DNA from: Streptomyces phaeolivaceus
Lineage (GTDB): Bacteria > Actinomycetota > Actinomycetes > Streptomycetales > Streptomycetaceae
Reading direction: 5' to 3'
Assembly: GCF_009184865.1 (NCBI RefSeq)
Contig: NZ_CP045096.1
Location: forward strand, 806,001-870,000
DNA: 64,000 nucleotides
Within the stretch, counting starts at the first letter, position 1. Each line of letters opens with the position of its first letter. The notes below the pieces were generated by a model. That model saw only the letters and a list, made by a program, of their open reading frames with translations. It was not told the origin of the DNA and made no database searches. The position numbers and the translations under genes are program-made. This document shows positions 26,811-34,443 of the stretch, piece by piece.

Positions 26811-28196
26811 TCAGCGCAGTTTCTCCAGGTCCAGGTCCGACCCGACGACCAGGGTCACCACCCCCGCGGCGGCGTCCGCCGACCGCGCGGCCTTGGCGTC
26901 GGGCAGCCGTGAGGCGAGGACCTTCGCCCGCTTGGTGAGGTCGTCCGGGTAGGCGACCGTGGTGGTGTCGGTGGTCTCGGGCGCGTTGCCCGTGCCGACG
27001 ACCGTGAAGCCGGCCACGCGCAGCTTCTCGGCGACGGCGGCGGCGCGCCCGGTGACCCCGGTGCCGTTGAGGACCTGGACGCGCACGTCGGAGGCGTAGA
27101 TCAGGTCGTTCTTGGCCCGCGCCTGGAGCTTCTCCTTGTCCACCTCCTTGTCGCCGGCCAGCGAGGTGAACAGATCGGCGGCCTGCGGGTACTGCCAGAC
27201 GATGTTGGCCTTGTCGGTGGGGACGTCGGCCTCACGGGGGTAGTTGGGGACGGTCAGGAAGGTCAGCCGGTCGCTGGGGATGCCCTTCAACTCGGACGCG
27301 AGGTCGTAGAGCGGGTCGATCCCGGCGAGATCCTCGTCCGTGGTCAGGGACTTGGTGGCGGACTGCAGGAAGTCGTAGAGCGAAGTGGGGCTGGTCAGCT
27401 TGGACTTGGCCTTGGCGGCCAGCGCCTCCATGAACTCCTGCTGGCGGCCGATGCGTCCGATGTCGGAGCCGTCGCCCACCGCGTAGCGGGTCCGGACGTA
27501 GCCGAGGGCCTGCTCGCCCCTGACGGTCTGGCATCCGGCGTCGATCTCCAGATGGGCGTTGTCGTCCTTGATGGCCTGCTCGGGGCAGACCTCGATGCCG
27601 TCCAGGGCGTCGACCATGCCCTTGAAGCCCTGGAAGTCGACGGACATGAAGCTGTCGATGCGCAGCCCCGTGTTGGCCTCGACCGTCCTGATCGAGCAGG
27701 CGGCGGCCCCGGCGACCTCACCGGTCGAACCGCCGATCGCGAACGCCTCGTTGATCTTCGCCAGATGCGGGCCGGACGTGGTGCCGTCGCCCTTCTCGCA
27801 GGCCGATATCTCGACCCAGGAGTCACGCGGGAACGACACCACGGTGGCCCACTCCCGGTTCGCGGGGATGTGCAGCACCATCAGCGTGTCCGACTGCATC
27901 GTGGTCAGGTCCTTGCCGTACTTGGCGTTGGCCCCGTCGCGGCTGTCCGAGCCGACGACCATGATGTTCTTCGACCCCGGGCTGAGATTGACCGGGCGGT
28001 CCCCGCCGAGCTTGCCGTCCACGTCCGCGCCCGTGATGTTGTCGTTCAGGTCCTTGTAGACCCAGGCACCGACACCGCCGGCGCCGAGGACCAGCACGGC
28101 CGTGGTACCCGCGAGCCAGCTCACCGTCCGGCCCCGGCGCGTCAGCCGCGTCCCCCCGCCTCCGGCACCCGCGCGCCGCCTTCCCGTACCGCTCAC
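26811..28196 (-). CDS. LytR-CpsA-Psr family glycopolymer ligase with LytR_C domain
   Basis: 461-residue type-II membrane protein that should transfer undecaprenyl-linked wall polymers to peptidoglycan at the outer membrane face. After a basic Gly-rich cytoplasmic stretch there is one helix (about 26-46), then the LCP domain with catalytic-type residues in VVGSDSRDG, SDTLMVLHIP, VSFPRDSWVEI and YVRTRYAVGDGSDIGRIGRQ, and finally a LytR_C domain (VQVLNGTGVTGRAAAVAEKL). Start is GTG 28196. A BlaI-type operator lies 85 bp upstream, tying wall-polymer attachment to the BlaI/M56 wall-stress switch. Confidence 0.92.
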   Translation of the reverse strand: MSGTGRRRAGAGGGGTRLTRRGRTVSWLAGTTAVLVLGAGGVGAWVYKDLNDNITGADVDGKLGGDRPVNLSPGSKNIMVVGSDSRDGANAKYGKDLTTMQSDTLMVLHIPANREWATVVSFPRDSWVEISACEKGDGTTSGPHLAKINEAFAIGGSTGEVAGAAACSIRTVEANTGLRIDSFMSVDFQGFKGMVDALDGIEVCPEQAIKDDNAHLEIDAGCQTVRGEQALGYVRTRYAVGDGSDIGRIGRQQEFMEALAAKAKSKLTSPTSLYDFLQSATKSLTTDEDLAGIDPLYDLASELKGIPSDRLTFLTVPNYPREADVPTDKANIVWQYPQAADLFTSLAGDKEVDKEKLQARAKNDLIYASDVRVQVLNGTGVTGRAAAVAEKLRVAGFTVVGTGNAPETTDTTTVAYPDDLTKRAKVLASRLPDAKAARSADAAAGVVTLVVGSDLDLEKLR

Positions 28197-28280
28197 CGGC
28201 CCTGCCCCCGCCTCGGCCGCATCCGGCCGGTCGACTGCCCCCTGGACGTCCGGTGGTCGTGATCACCGAACCCGCAGGAC

Positions 28281-28296
28281 TCTACATGCATGTAGA
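28281..28296. promoter_or_regulatory. BlaI-type operator upstream of the LCP gene
   Basis: TCTACATGCATGTAGA is a perfect 16-bp palindrome and the best match to the four-copy TCTACA-N4-TGTAGA set. It is 85 bp before the LCP start and 73 bp after the end of the M56 reading frame. Confidence 0.85.
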
Positions 28297-28368
28297 TATA
28301 CGGATCGGTGCCGCACACGTCTCACCACGCCCCGTGTTCACGAACGTCGCGCACGGCGTTCACTAACG

Positions 28369-29300
28369 TCACAAAGGCGTCGCAGCGTACAGAATCAGGA
28401 CCATGGTCACGGCGGAGTTCGCCGAGGACATGGCCGAGACCGCCGCGCCGACGGCCGCCGCCCACGCGGCCAGTCCGACCGAGGTGAACACCGAGGGCCA
28501 GCCGCGCACCGCGGGCGCCGGGCCGAGGAGGGCCGCCACCCGGCGCGGCACCGGCCCCGACGCGGCGAAGCCGGCGAGCGTCGCCACCGGTGAACCGGCG
28601 GACACCAGCGCCGCCTTGCCGATCGCGCGCGCCACCACCCGACGGCCGCCCACGGTGCGCGCCGCGTCCTCGTCCGCCCACCGCTCCGCCGTGTACGCCA
28701 CGGCCGTGCCCAGGGGCCGCAGGACGGGTTGGCGCGCGCGGCCAGCCGGACGGCCGGCAGCAACCGGTGGTGCCGGGCGGCGAGATGGGCCCGCTCATGG
28801 GCGAACAGCGCCCGCCGCTCGGCCGGTTCCAGACACGCCGGCAGCGCCGTGCTCACCACGACCCGGTCGCGGCGGCCACCGGGCAGCGCGTACGCGTACG
28901 GCGCCGCGTCGGGCAGCACCGCCACCTCGGTGTCGGGCAGCCCGGCGAGGGCCCGGTGGGCGCGGCGCCGCACCCGGCCGTGCCGCCGCAGGGTCCGGCC
29001 GCAGGCCAGCAGTACGGCGAACAGTGCCGGGATGGCGAGGCGTCCGGCGATTTCGTCGTACGGGACGGCCGCGCGCACCTCGGGGTCGGACCAGCCGTCG
29101 GGCAAGGGGCTGCCGGGCAGTTGGGCCGTGCCGACCACCATCAGCAGGGCCAGACAGACCGTGCCGCACACCGCCATCACCACGGCCACACCGGTCAGCA
29201 GCCGGGTGGCGGTGCGCGGGTGCAGCCGCTGTTCGGCGAGGCGCGCGACGGGCCACGCGGTGAGCGGCAGGATCAGCGGCAGAGAGACGAACACCCCCAT
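28369..29300 (-). pseudogene. M56/BlaR1-like membrane metallopeptidase with internal frameshift
   Basis: The ATG at 29300 gives a membrane protein with three predicted helices and the zinc motif FAHERAHLAARHH (HExxH form). After ARANP, at about 28723-28730, the frame degenerates into Arg-rich sequence, while the neighbouring frame resumes family-like sequence (VAYTAERWADEDAAR ... VFTSVGLAAWAAAVGAAVSA) and ends at 28369. One missing base explains this; restored, the protein would be about 310 residues. M56 peptidases cleave their BlaI partner to relieve repression; blaI lies six bases upstream. As written the gene is broken unless the base loss is a sequencing error. Confidence 0.8.
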
Positions 29301-29306
29301 GAGGCT

Positions 29307-29693
29307 TCAGTCGTCCCCTTCGCCCCTGGTCCGCCCGAGCAGTTCGCGCAGCAGCCGTTCGTCGTCCGGCTCCAGGGAGGTGACGAAGCTGGCCAGGACC
29401 GCCTCGCGGTCGCTCTCGCCGTCGAGGACCCGGCGCATCCGGTGCGCGGCCAGGCCCGCCTGGTCGGAGGCAGGGGTCCACGCGAAGGAGCGGCCGGAAC
29501 GCTCCCGGGTCACGGCGCCCTTGGCCAGCAGCCGGGTCAGGATGGTGATCACCGTCGTGTAGGCGAGGTCCCCGCCCAGGTGTGCCTGCACCCACCCCGC
29601 GCTCCGGGGGCCGTCCGCCTCACGCAGCGCGGACAGGACGAGCGCCTCCAACTCACCCTGCCCCCGGCGCCGGGAGCGCTGCCGGTCCGTCAC
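29307..29693 (-). CDS. BlaI/MecI/CopY-family transcriptional repressor
   Basis: 128-residue winged-helix repressor (GELEALVLSALREADGPRSA, then LAYTTVITILTRLLAKGAV, about residues 12-62) with the helical dimerisation end where M56 peptidases cut. It is the first gene of an operon with the frameshifted M56 gene, the classical BlaI-BlaR1 pairing. Family operators are dyads around TACA...TGTA; four such sites lie in this region, including one 111 bp upstream of this gene. Start is GTG 29693 after a G-rich ribosome site. Confidence 0.93.
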   Translation of the reverse strand: MTDRQRSRRRGQGELEALVLSALREADGPRSAGWVQAHLGGDLAYTTVITILTRLLAKGAVTRERSGRSFAWTPASDQAGLAAHRMRRVLDGESDREAVLASFVTSLEPDDERLLRELLGRTRGEGDD

Positions 29694-29744
29694 GCCCCGT
29701 CCCCTTTCTTTCGCCGTGCTCGCGAGCCGCGATCACGTCCGCGA

Positions 29745-29792
29745 CCGCATCCGCATCCGCATCCGCATCCGCATCCGCATCCGCATCCGCAT
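29745..29792. repeat. Hexanucleotide tandem repeat (CCGCAT)x8 in the blaI leader
   Basis: Eight perfect CCGCAT units run from 29745 to 29792, with a degenerate ninth (CCGCCT). The array separates the blaI start (29693) from its operator (29804-29819), so changes in unit number would change the distance between promoter or operator and ribosome site in steps of six bases. Confidence 0.95.
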
Positions 29793-29803
29793 CCGCCTCG
29801 TGA

Positions 29804-29819
29804 TCTACAGGATTGTAGA
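29804..29819. promoter_or_regulatory. BlaI-type operator of the blaI-M56 operon
   Basis: TCTACAGGATTGTAGA matches the TCTACA-N4-TGTAGA palindrome. It is the blaI-proximal of two sites in the divergent blaI/terD region and fits autorepression. Confidence 0.85.
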
Positions 29820-29849
29820 AGGAGAGTTGCCGAACGACCCCCGCCATCT

Positions 29850-29865
29850 TCTACAGTGCTGTAGA
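29850..29865. promoter_or_regulatory. BlaI-type operator of terD
   Basis: TCTACAGTGCTGTAGA matches the same palindrome, 46 bp after the blaI-proximal site (centre to centre) and 47 bp before the terD start codon. Confidence 0.85.
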
Positions 29866-29911
29866 TTTCTCAGGAATCCGCAACGCCGACAACACCAAGA
29901 AGGAGTGCGCC

Positions 29912-30487
29912 GTGGGAGTTTCCCTGTCCAAAGGCGGCAACGTCTCGCTCAGCAAGGAGGCACCGGGCCTGACGGCCGTCCTGATCGGTCTCGGGTGGGA
30001 CGTGCGGACGACCACCGGCACCGACTACGACCTCGACGCCTCGGCACTGCTGCTCGACACCGCCGGGAAGGTCCTCTCCGACCGGCACTTCGTCTTCTAC
30101 AACAATCTGACCAGCCCGGACGGTTCGGTCGAGCACACCGGCGACAACCTCACCGGTGAGGGCGAGGGCGACGACGAGTCGGTCAAGGTGAACCTGTCGG
30201 CGGTGCCCGTCGAGGTCGACCGGATCGTCTTCCCGGTCTCGATCCACGACGCCGCGAACCGGGGCCAGAGCTTCGGCCAGGTCCGCAACGCCTTCATCCG
30301 GGTGGTGAACCAGTCGGGCGGCACCGAGATCGCCCGCTACGACCTGTCCGAGGACGCCTCCACGGAGACGGCGATGGTCTTCGGCGAGCTGTACCGCAAC
30401 GGCGCCGAGTGGAAGTTCCGTGCCGTCGGGCAGGGTTACGCCTCCGGGCTGGCCGGAATCGCCGCCGACTTCGGTGTCAACGTCTGA
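29912..30487 (+). CDS. TerD-family stress protein
   Basis: 191-residue cytoplasmic TerD/CABP1-type calcium-binding protein: [13 protein letters not shown] start, GLGWDVR, the acidic motif [10 protein letters not shown] and [21 protein letters not shown], all hallmarks of the family. Ter proteins occur in tellurite, envelope-stress and developmental contexts. GTG at 29912 follows AAGGAG. A BlaI-type operator 47 bp upstream puts it in the BlaI regulon. The next gene begins nine bases after its stop. Confidence 0.95.
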   Translation: MGVSLSKGGNVSLSKEAPGLTAVLIGLGWDVRTTTGTDYDLDASALLLDTAGKVLSDRHFVFYNNLTSPDGSVEHTGDNLTGEGEGDDESVKVNLSAVPVEVDRIVFPVSIHDAANRGQSFGQVRNAFIRVVNQSGGTEIARYDLSEDASTETAMVFGELYRNGAEWKFRAVGQGYASGLAGIAADFGVNV

Positions 30488-30496
30488 GGAGGCGGG

Positions 30497-31204
30497 GTGA
30501 AGGGGCGGTATCGCCCGACCGGCCTGCGCCCCGAGGACCGGGCCGACTTCGAGGCCGTACTGCGGCTGGCGCTGGACGCCCCGGACATCCGGGACGCCCT
30601 GCGCGCCGACGCGAACGGTCTGGCCGTACGGCGGTTGCGGGTCCGGGCGGCGGCGGACGCGGACACGATCGTGGCGGCGGCGCACGTCGAGTACGCCGCG
30701 TATCTCGCCGCGCTGACGACCGCCGCCGGGGCCGCGCGCACCGGCGGCGACTCGGCGGACGCCCGGCACACCGGCGGGGCGTGGGAAGCGCGGGCGGTGG
30801 AGGACTCCGAGGGGCGGGCATGGCGGCGGGCGACCGACGCGGAGTTGCTGCCGCTGGTGGCGGTGCTCACTCCGTCGCTGGCCGCCTCCTCCGCCGCCGT
30901 CGTGCTCGTCCTCGGCCATCTGCTCCGACTGACCGGTGTGCGGGGCACCTTGCCCGGTTCGCTGGTAGCCGCCGGCTGGACCCTCACCCTGTTCGCCGCC
31001 GTGAGCGTGCTCCTGGCGTTCGCCGCGCTGTTCCGGACGGCCCTGCGCGGCCCCGGCGACCCGGCCTGCCCCGGCGGACCGGAACAGGCCCGACTCGCCT
31101 GGCAGGAGGCCCTGTTGCACCGCGGCATGCTCCCGCATCTGCGGCGCTGTCTGCACGAGGACCCGTCCCTCAGCGGACCTGGTCCCGGGAACCGTCCCGC
31201 TTGA
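30497..31204 (+). CDS. Uncharacterised membrane protein in a terD operon
   Basis: 235 residues, not recognised. The N-terminal about 120 residues are charged and Ala-rich (cytoplasmic), followed by two hydrophobic helices (about 127-150 and 157-180) and a short C-terminal tail. GTG at 30497 has GAGGAGG upstream, and the nine-base gap to terD indicates cotranscription. It overlaps the end of the convergent downstream gene by 35 bp. The context suggests an envelope-stress role; the sequence alone gives no function. Confidence 0.8.
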   Translation: MKGRYRPTGLRPEDRADFEAVLRLALDAPDIRDALRADANGLAVRRLRVRAAADADTIVAAAHVEYAAYLAALTTAAGAARTGGDSADARHTGGAWEARAVEDSEGRAWRRATDAELLPLVAVLTPSLAASSAAVVLVLGHLLRLTGVRGTLPGSLVAAGWTLTLFAAVSVLLAFAALFRTALRGPGDPACPGGPEQARLAWQEALLHRGMLPHLRRCLHEDPSLSGPGPGNRPA

Positions 31205-31604
31205 CCACGCACAGGGCCCAGATGATGAACGCGGAGAAGGCGATCATCACGATGGACCAGACGGGGTAGTACGGCAGGGACAGGAAGTTGGCGATGATGA
31301 TGAGGCCGGCGATGGCGACGCCGGCGACACGCGCCCACAGCGACGCCTGGAAGAGGCCCAGGCTGACGAGGACGGCCACGGCGCCGAGGGCGAGATGGAC
31401 CCAGCCCCAGCCGGTGAGGTCGAACTCGAAGACGTAGTTGCGGGTGCTGACGAAGACCTCGTCCTCGGCGATCGCCATGATGCCCCGGCACACCGCGAGG
31501 ATGCCCGCGATCATGAGCATGATGGCCGCGAAGACCGTCAGCCCCTCGGCGACGGGCCGTGACTGCTTGGTCGAACGCACATGCCCGGTGTGTGTGGCTG
31601 TCAT
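31170..31604 (-). CDS. Small four-helix membrane protein (DUF7144-like)
   Basis: 144-residue integral membrane protein with four hydrophobic segments (EGLTVFAAIMLMIAGILAV, WVHLALGAVAVLVSLGLF, ARVAGVAIAGLIIIANFLSL, VWSIVMIAFSAFIIWALCV). It matches the widespread actinobacterial family of short vitK-reductase-like membrane proteins; I assign it to DUF7144 from memory. ATG 31604 follows GAGGTAG. It begins five bases after the SHOCT gene ends, so the two form an operon. Confidence 0.82.
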   Translation of the reverse strand: MTATHTGHVRSTKQSRPVAEGLTVFAAIMLMIAGILAVCRGIMAIAEDEVFVSTRNYVFEFDLTGWGWVHLALGAVAVLVSLGLFQASLWARVAGVAIAGLIIIANFLSLPYYPVWSIVMIAFSAFIIWALCVVKRDGSRDQVR

Positions 31605-31608
31605 ACCG

Positions 31609-32064
31609 CTACCTCGATTCGGTGTCGCGCGTTCCGTGGCCGCTGAGGACCAGTTCCTTGGCGCGGCGGAACTCGTCGTCCGTGATGTCGCCGCGCGAGC
31701 GGATCTCGGACAGCCTGGCGAGTTCGTCGACACTGCTGGGGCCGGGATGTCCGCCGCCGCCCTTGGCCGTCTCGCGGATGTAGGAGTCGAAGGCCGCCTG
31801 CTGCGCCTTCGCCTGCGCCACCTCCCGGCGGCCCATGTTCTTGCCCCGGGCGATCACATAGACGAAGACGCCCAGGAACGGCAGCAGGACCGTGAAGACC
31901 AGCCAGCCCGCCTTGGCCCAGCCGCTCATGTCGTCGTCGCGGAAGATGTCGACGACGACCCGGAAGAGCAGCACGAACCACATGATCCACAGGAACAGCC
32001 AGAGCATCGACCAGAAGACGCTCAGCAGCGGAAAGTCGTAGGCGAGGTACGTCTGATCACTCAT
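31609..32064 (-). CDS. PLDc_N / SHOCT-domain membrane protein
   Basis: 151 residues: two N-terminal helices (about 12-36 and 52-72) of the PLDc_N type (WAKAGWLVFTVLLPFLGVFVYVIARG), then a short linker and a C-terminal SHOCT motif (SVDELARLSEIRSRGDITDDEFRRAKE, shown here in part). SHOCT proteins are small membrane-associated proteins of unknown action. GGAGGAG precedes ATG 32064. A TCACCC-N5-GGGTGA palindrome lies 112 bp upstream. Confidence 0.85.
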   Translation of the reverse strand: MSDQTYLAYDFPLLSVFWSMLWLFLWIMWFVLLFRVVVDIFRDDDMSGWAKAGWLVFTVLLPFLGVFVYVIARGKNMGRREVAQAKAQQAAFDSYIRETAKGGGGHPGPSSVDELARLSEIRSRGDITDDEFRRAKELVLSGHGTRDTESR

Positions 32065-32175
32065 CTCTCTCCTCCGTTCCGGACGACCGCCCGGCAGGTG
32101 TTCTCCGCCGCGCTCGGCGCGTCCACGGCACCGGACCCGGCACCGTTCTCAGCGTGCCCACGGCAAGGGCCGGGC

Positions 32176-32200
32176 GGCCTCACCCCGGGCGGGTGAGGCC
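32176..32200. promoter_or_regulatory. TCACCC-N5-GGGTGA element 1
   Basis: GGCCTCACCC and GGGTGAGGCC form a perfect 10-bp inverted repeat with spacer CGGGC. It overlaps the stop codon of the upstream membrane-protein gene and lies 112 bp before the SHOCT gene start. One of four such elements in 6.5 kb. Confidence 0.6.
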
Positions 32201-33589
32201 GCTCTCGTCCGGCACGGGATCCGCCGCCGCGGCGGCCACCCCCACGAGCGCCAGCGCGGCGACGACCAGGACGGCGACGAGGACCACCGCGCCGACCGTG
32301 GGGCGGTTCCACAGCAGCAGGGCCAGGGCGCCCGCCCCGAGGACGACGCCGGTCGTCCACCGCGGGTGGGCGGCCAGCAGCCGGCCGGCCCGTCCGGTGG
32401 ACAGCCCGGCGCTCCGCAGCGCCCGCCCGGCGGCCGTGGTGCCGCGCCGGGCCAGGTCCCGCACCCACCGGGCCACCCGCCCGGGGCCGTACAGATAGGC
32501 GGCGAGGGCCGTGGCCAGGAAGACGACGAGGAGGGTGCGGGTGCTGTCGCGCAGGAAGCGCAGGAAGGTGTCGAAGATCGCCCCGGCGGCGTCGGGCGGC
32601 AGCGCCGAGGAAGGTACGGCGTCCAGGTAGACACGGCGGACGACGGCCAGCGCGACGAGCAGCACCACCATCATCAGGCCGAGCCCGAGCGCCGTGATCA
32701 GCAGCGTCACCCGGTGGCCCGGCGCGGTCCACACGGTCAGGGCGGCGAGGGCGACGGTCAGCACGGGCAGCCAGGTGCCGAGGATGTCCAGCAGCCGCAT
32801 GGCGTCCTGTGCCTTGCCCAGTTCGTCGGTGTGGAACAGGGTGACCGTCCGGTCGGTGTCGGGGATGGCGGCGGCCTTGTCGAAGCCCGCGTCGACGAGA
32901 CGTTCCCGTACCTGGTCGACGACGGGGCCGAGGTCGAGCTGGATCGTGTCGCCGGTGGCGCGCAGGGCGCCCTCGCGCTCGCCGGTGAGCATGTGCACCA
33001 CCGCGGCGTGCGCCTGCCGGTTCGCGCCCTCCCAGGTCTGCCGGAAGATCTCGCTGGTGACGACCCGGGTGACATTGCGGTCCACGACGGTCCGCACCAC
33101 GTCGCGCAGCGGGCCGTCGAGGGCCCCGGCCCCCGTGACGACGGCCGGCGGGGCGCCGTTGTCCTTGAGCACCTTGGTGAGGGCGTCGGTCACCGCCGCG
33201 ACGTCCACGTTCTTGACCACCTCGTCGGTCAGCCGGTTGATCACCACCTGCTGGACGGCCGGGTCGGACGCCAGCGGGGCGACCGTCTCGACGTACCGGT
33301 CGGTGTCGGCGACCGTGTCCTGCACCCAGGCCGCGACGACGGCGAGGGGCGCGAGAAGCAGGGTCACCACCAGCAGGACGGCGGCCCCGGCCTTGCGCAG
33401 CCGCCGGTGGCGTACCCCCGCGTGCCGCCGCAGCCGCTCGTACTCGGCACGCTCCTCGGCGCTCAGCGGATGCGGAGGCGCCGGTGGGGGCGGGGGCGCG
33501 CCGCCCGGACCGGAATCCGGCGGTCCCGAACCGGAGTCCGGCGGTCTCGAACCGGAGTGGGGCGGTACGGAGTCCTTGCCCGGGGCCAT
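32180..33589 (-). CDS. Uncharacterised multi-helix membrane protein with large extracytoplasmic domain
   Basis: 469 residues, not assigned to a named family. A Pro/Gly/Ser-rich cytoplasmic head is followed by a helix (about 68-90), an extracytoplasmic domain of about 170 residues rich in Val/Asp (TDRYVETVAPLASDPAVQQV), then several helices from about 265 to the end. This layout is common to a Streptomyces family of conserved integral membrane proteins. GAGGAG precedes ATG 33589, and it follows the HdeD gene by 26 bp, suggesting one operon. Confidence 0.8.
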   Translation of the reverse strand: MAPGKDSVPPHSGSRPPDSGSGPPDSGPGGAPPPPPAPPHPLSAEERAEYERLRRHAGVRHRRLRKAGAAVLLVVTLLLAPLAVVAAWVQDTVADTDRYVETVAPLASDPAVQQVVINRLTDEVVKNVDVAAVTDALTKVLKDNGAPPAVVTGAGALDGPLRDVVRTVVDRNVTRVVTSEIFRQTWEGANRQAHAAVVHMLTGEREGALRATGDTIQLDLGPVVDQVRERLVDAGFDKAAAIPDTDRTVTLFHTDELGKAQDAMRLLDILGTWLPVLTVALAALTVWTAPGHRVTLLITALGLGLMMVVLLVALAVVRRVYLDAVPSSALPPDAAGAIFDTFLRFLRDSTRTLLVVFLATALAAYLYGPGRVARWVRDLARRGTTAAGRALRSAGLSTGRAGRLLAAHPRWTTGVVLGAGALALLLWNRPTVGAVVLVAVLVVAALALVGVAAAAADPVPDESGLTRPG

Positions 33590-33615
33590 GGCTCCTCCTC
33601 GGTCGGGCGGACGGC

Positions 33616-34248
33616 TCAGGCGGTCCCGGCGGTCGGCCCCCGTGCGCCCGTGAGACCCGCCCGGTGCAGGGCGGCGCGCCAGGCGAGGGCCACCGCCGCC
33701 TCGCCGAGGCCGAGCAGGACGAGCCACAGCCCGAGCAGCCGGGTCAGTGCCGTGGCCGACTCGGTGGGCAGGGCCAGCACCACGATCCCCGCGACGATCC
33801 CGAGCACGGCGGCGCCGAGCACGAAGCCGCGGTGGGGCAGGTCCTTGGCGGCGAGGGCGGTGTACAGGGTGAGGATGCCGCTCGCCAGCCAGACGATCCC
33901 GACGATCAGCGACAGCGCGGCGATCGTCTGCAGCGGGTTGCGCAGACAGAGCACACCGGCCAGGACGTACAGCAGCGCCAGCAGCAGCCCGGACAGCCGC
34001 TCGCCCGGTTCCCGCCGGGCGAAGACGTCGACGAACCGGAAGGCGCCCATCGCGAGCAGATACAGCCCGATCAGGACCGCGAGGACGTGCAGCGTCCCGT
34101 CCGGCCACACCAGGACGATGATGCCGGGCACCAGCGTGGCCACGGCCGAGCCGAGGATCCACTTCCAGGACCGCCCGACCCGCGCCAGCGCCTCCGCCGG
34201 ATCACCCATGGCTCCGGTCAGCGGTTCGGGACCCCGGGACTCGGTCAT
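33616..34248 (-). CDS. HdeD-family (DUF308) membrane protein
   Basis: 210-residue integral membrane protein with six helices and two DUF308 repeats, as in E. coli HdeD, an acid-resistance-associated inner-membrane protein. GAGGAGCC precedes ATG 34248. It heads an operon with the next membrane gene and is divergent from the DUF2252 gene; a shared palindrome (34350-34372) lies 102 bp upstream. Confidence 0.88.
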   Translation of the reverse strand: MTESRGPEPLTGAMGDPAEALARVGRSWKWILGSAVATLVPGIIVLVWPDGTLHVLAVLIGLYLLAMGAFRFVDVFARREPGERLSGLLLALLYVLAGVLCLRNPLQTIAALSLIVGIVWLASGILTLYTALAAKDLPHRGFVLGAAVLGIVAGIVVLALPTESATALTRLLGLWLVLLGLGEAAVALAWRAALHRAGLTGARGPTAGTA

Positions 34249-34349
34249 GGCTCCTCCTCGCGCGGCCGGACGGGCCGCTTCCGCACCGCCGGCGTACGAC
34301 GGTGTGCGGTGACCTCACCCGGTCAGCGTCCCGCCGCCCGCCGCCCGCC

Positions 34350-34372
34350 GGATCACCCCCGGCGGGTGATCC
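34350..34372. promoter_or_regulatory. TCACCC-N5-GGGTGA element 2 (divergent hdeD/DUF2252)
   Basis: GGATCACCC and GGGTGATCC form a perfect 9-bp inverted repeat with spacer CCGGC. It lies 102 bp before the HdeD start and 72 bp before the DUF2252 start, so one site could control both. Confidence 0.6.
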
Positions 34373-34443
34373 CCGCGCGCCGGAGCCGCGATGAGGTGGT
34401 GAGGTGGGGGTACGTCTGGCCGGCGGTTCAGGAGGTATGTGCC

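Noticed and set aside
29745..29792. In-frame Ala/Asp-rich protein across the CCGCAT array
   Set aside because: Open frames here exist in all phases because of the hexamer; the array lies in the blaI leader.
31170..31204. Overlap of convergent genes as evidence of misannotation
   Set aside because: Both frames have good ribosome sites and membrane-protein character; a 35-bp tail overlap is plausible.
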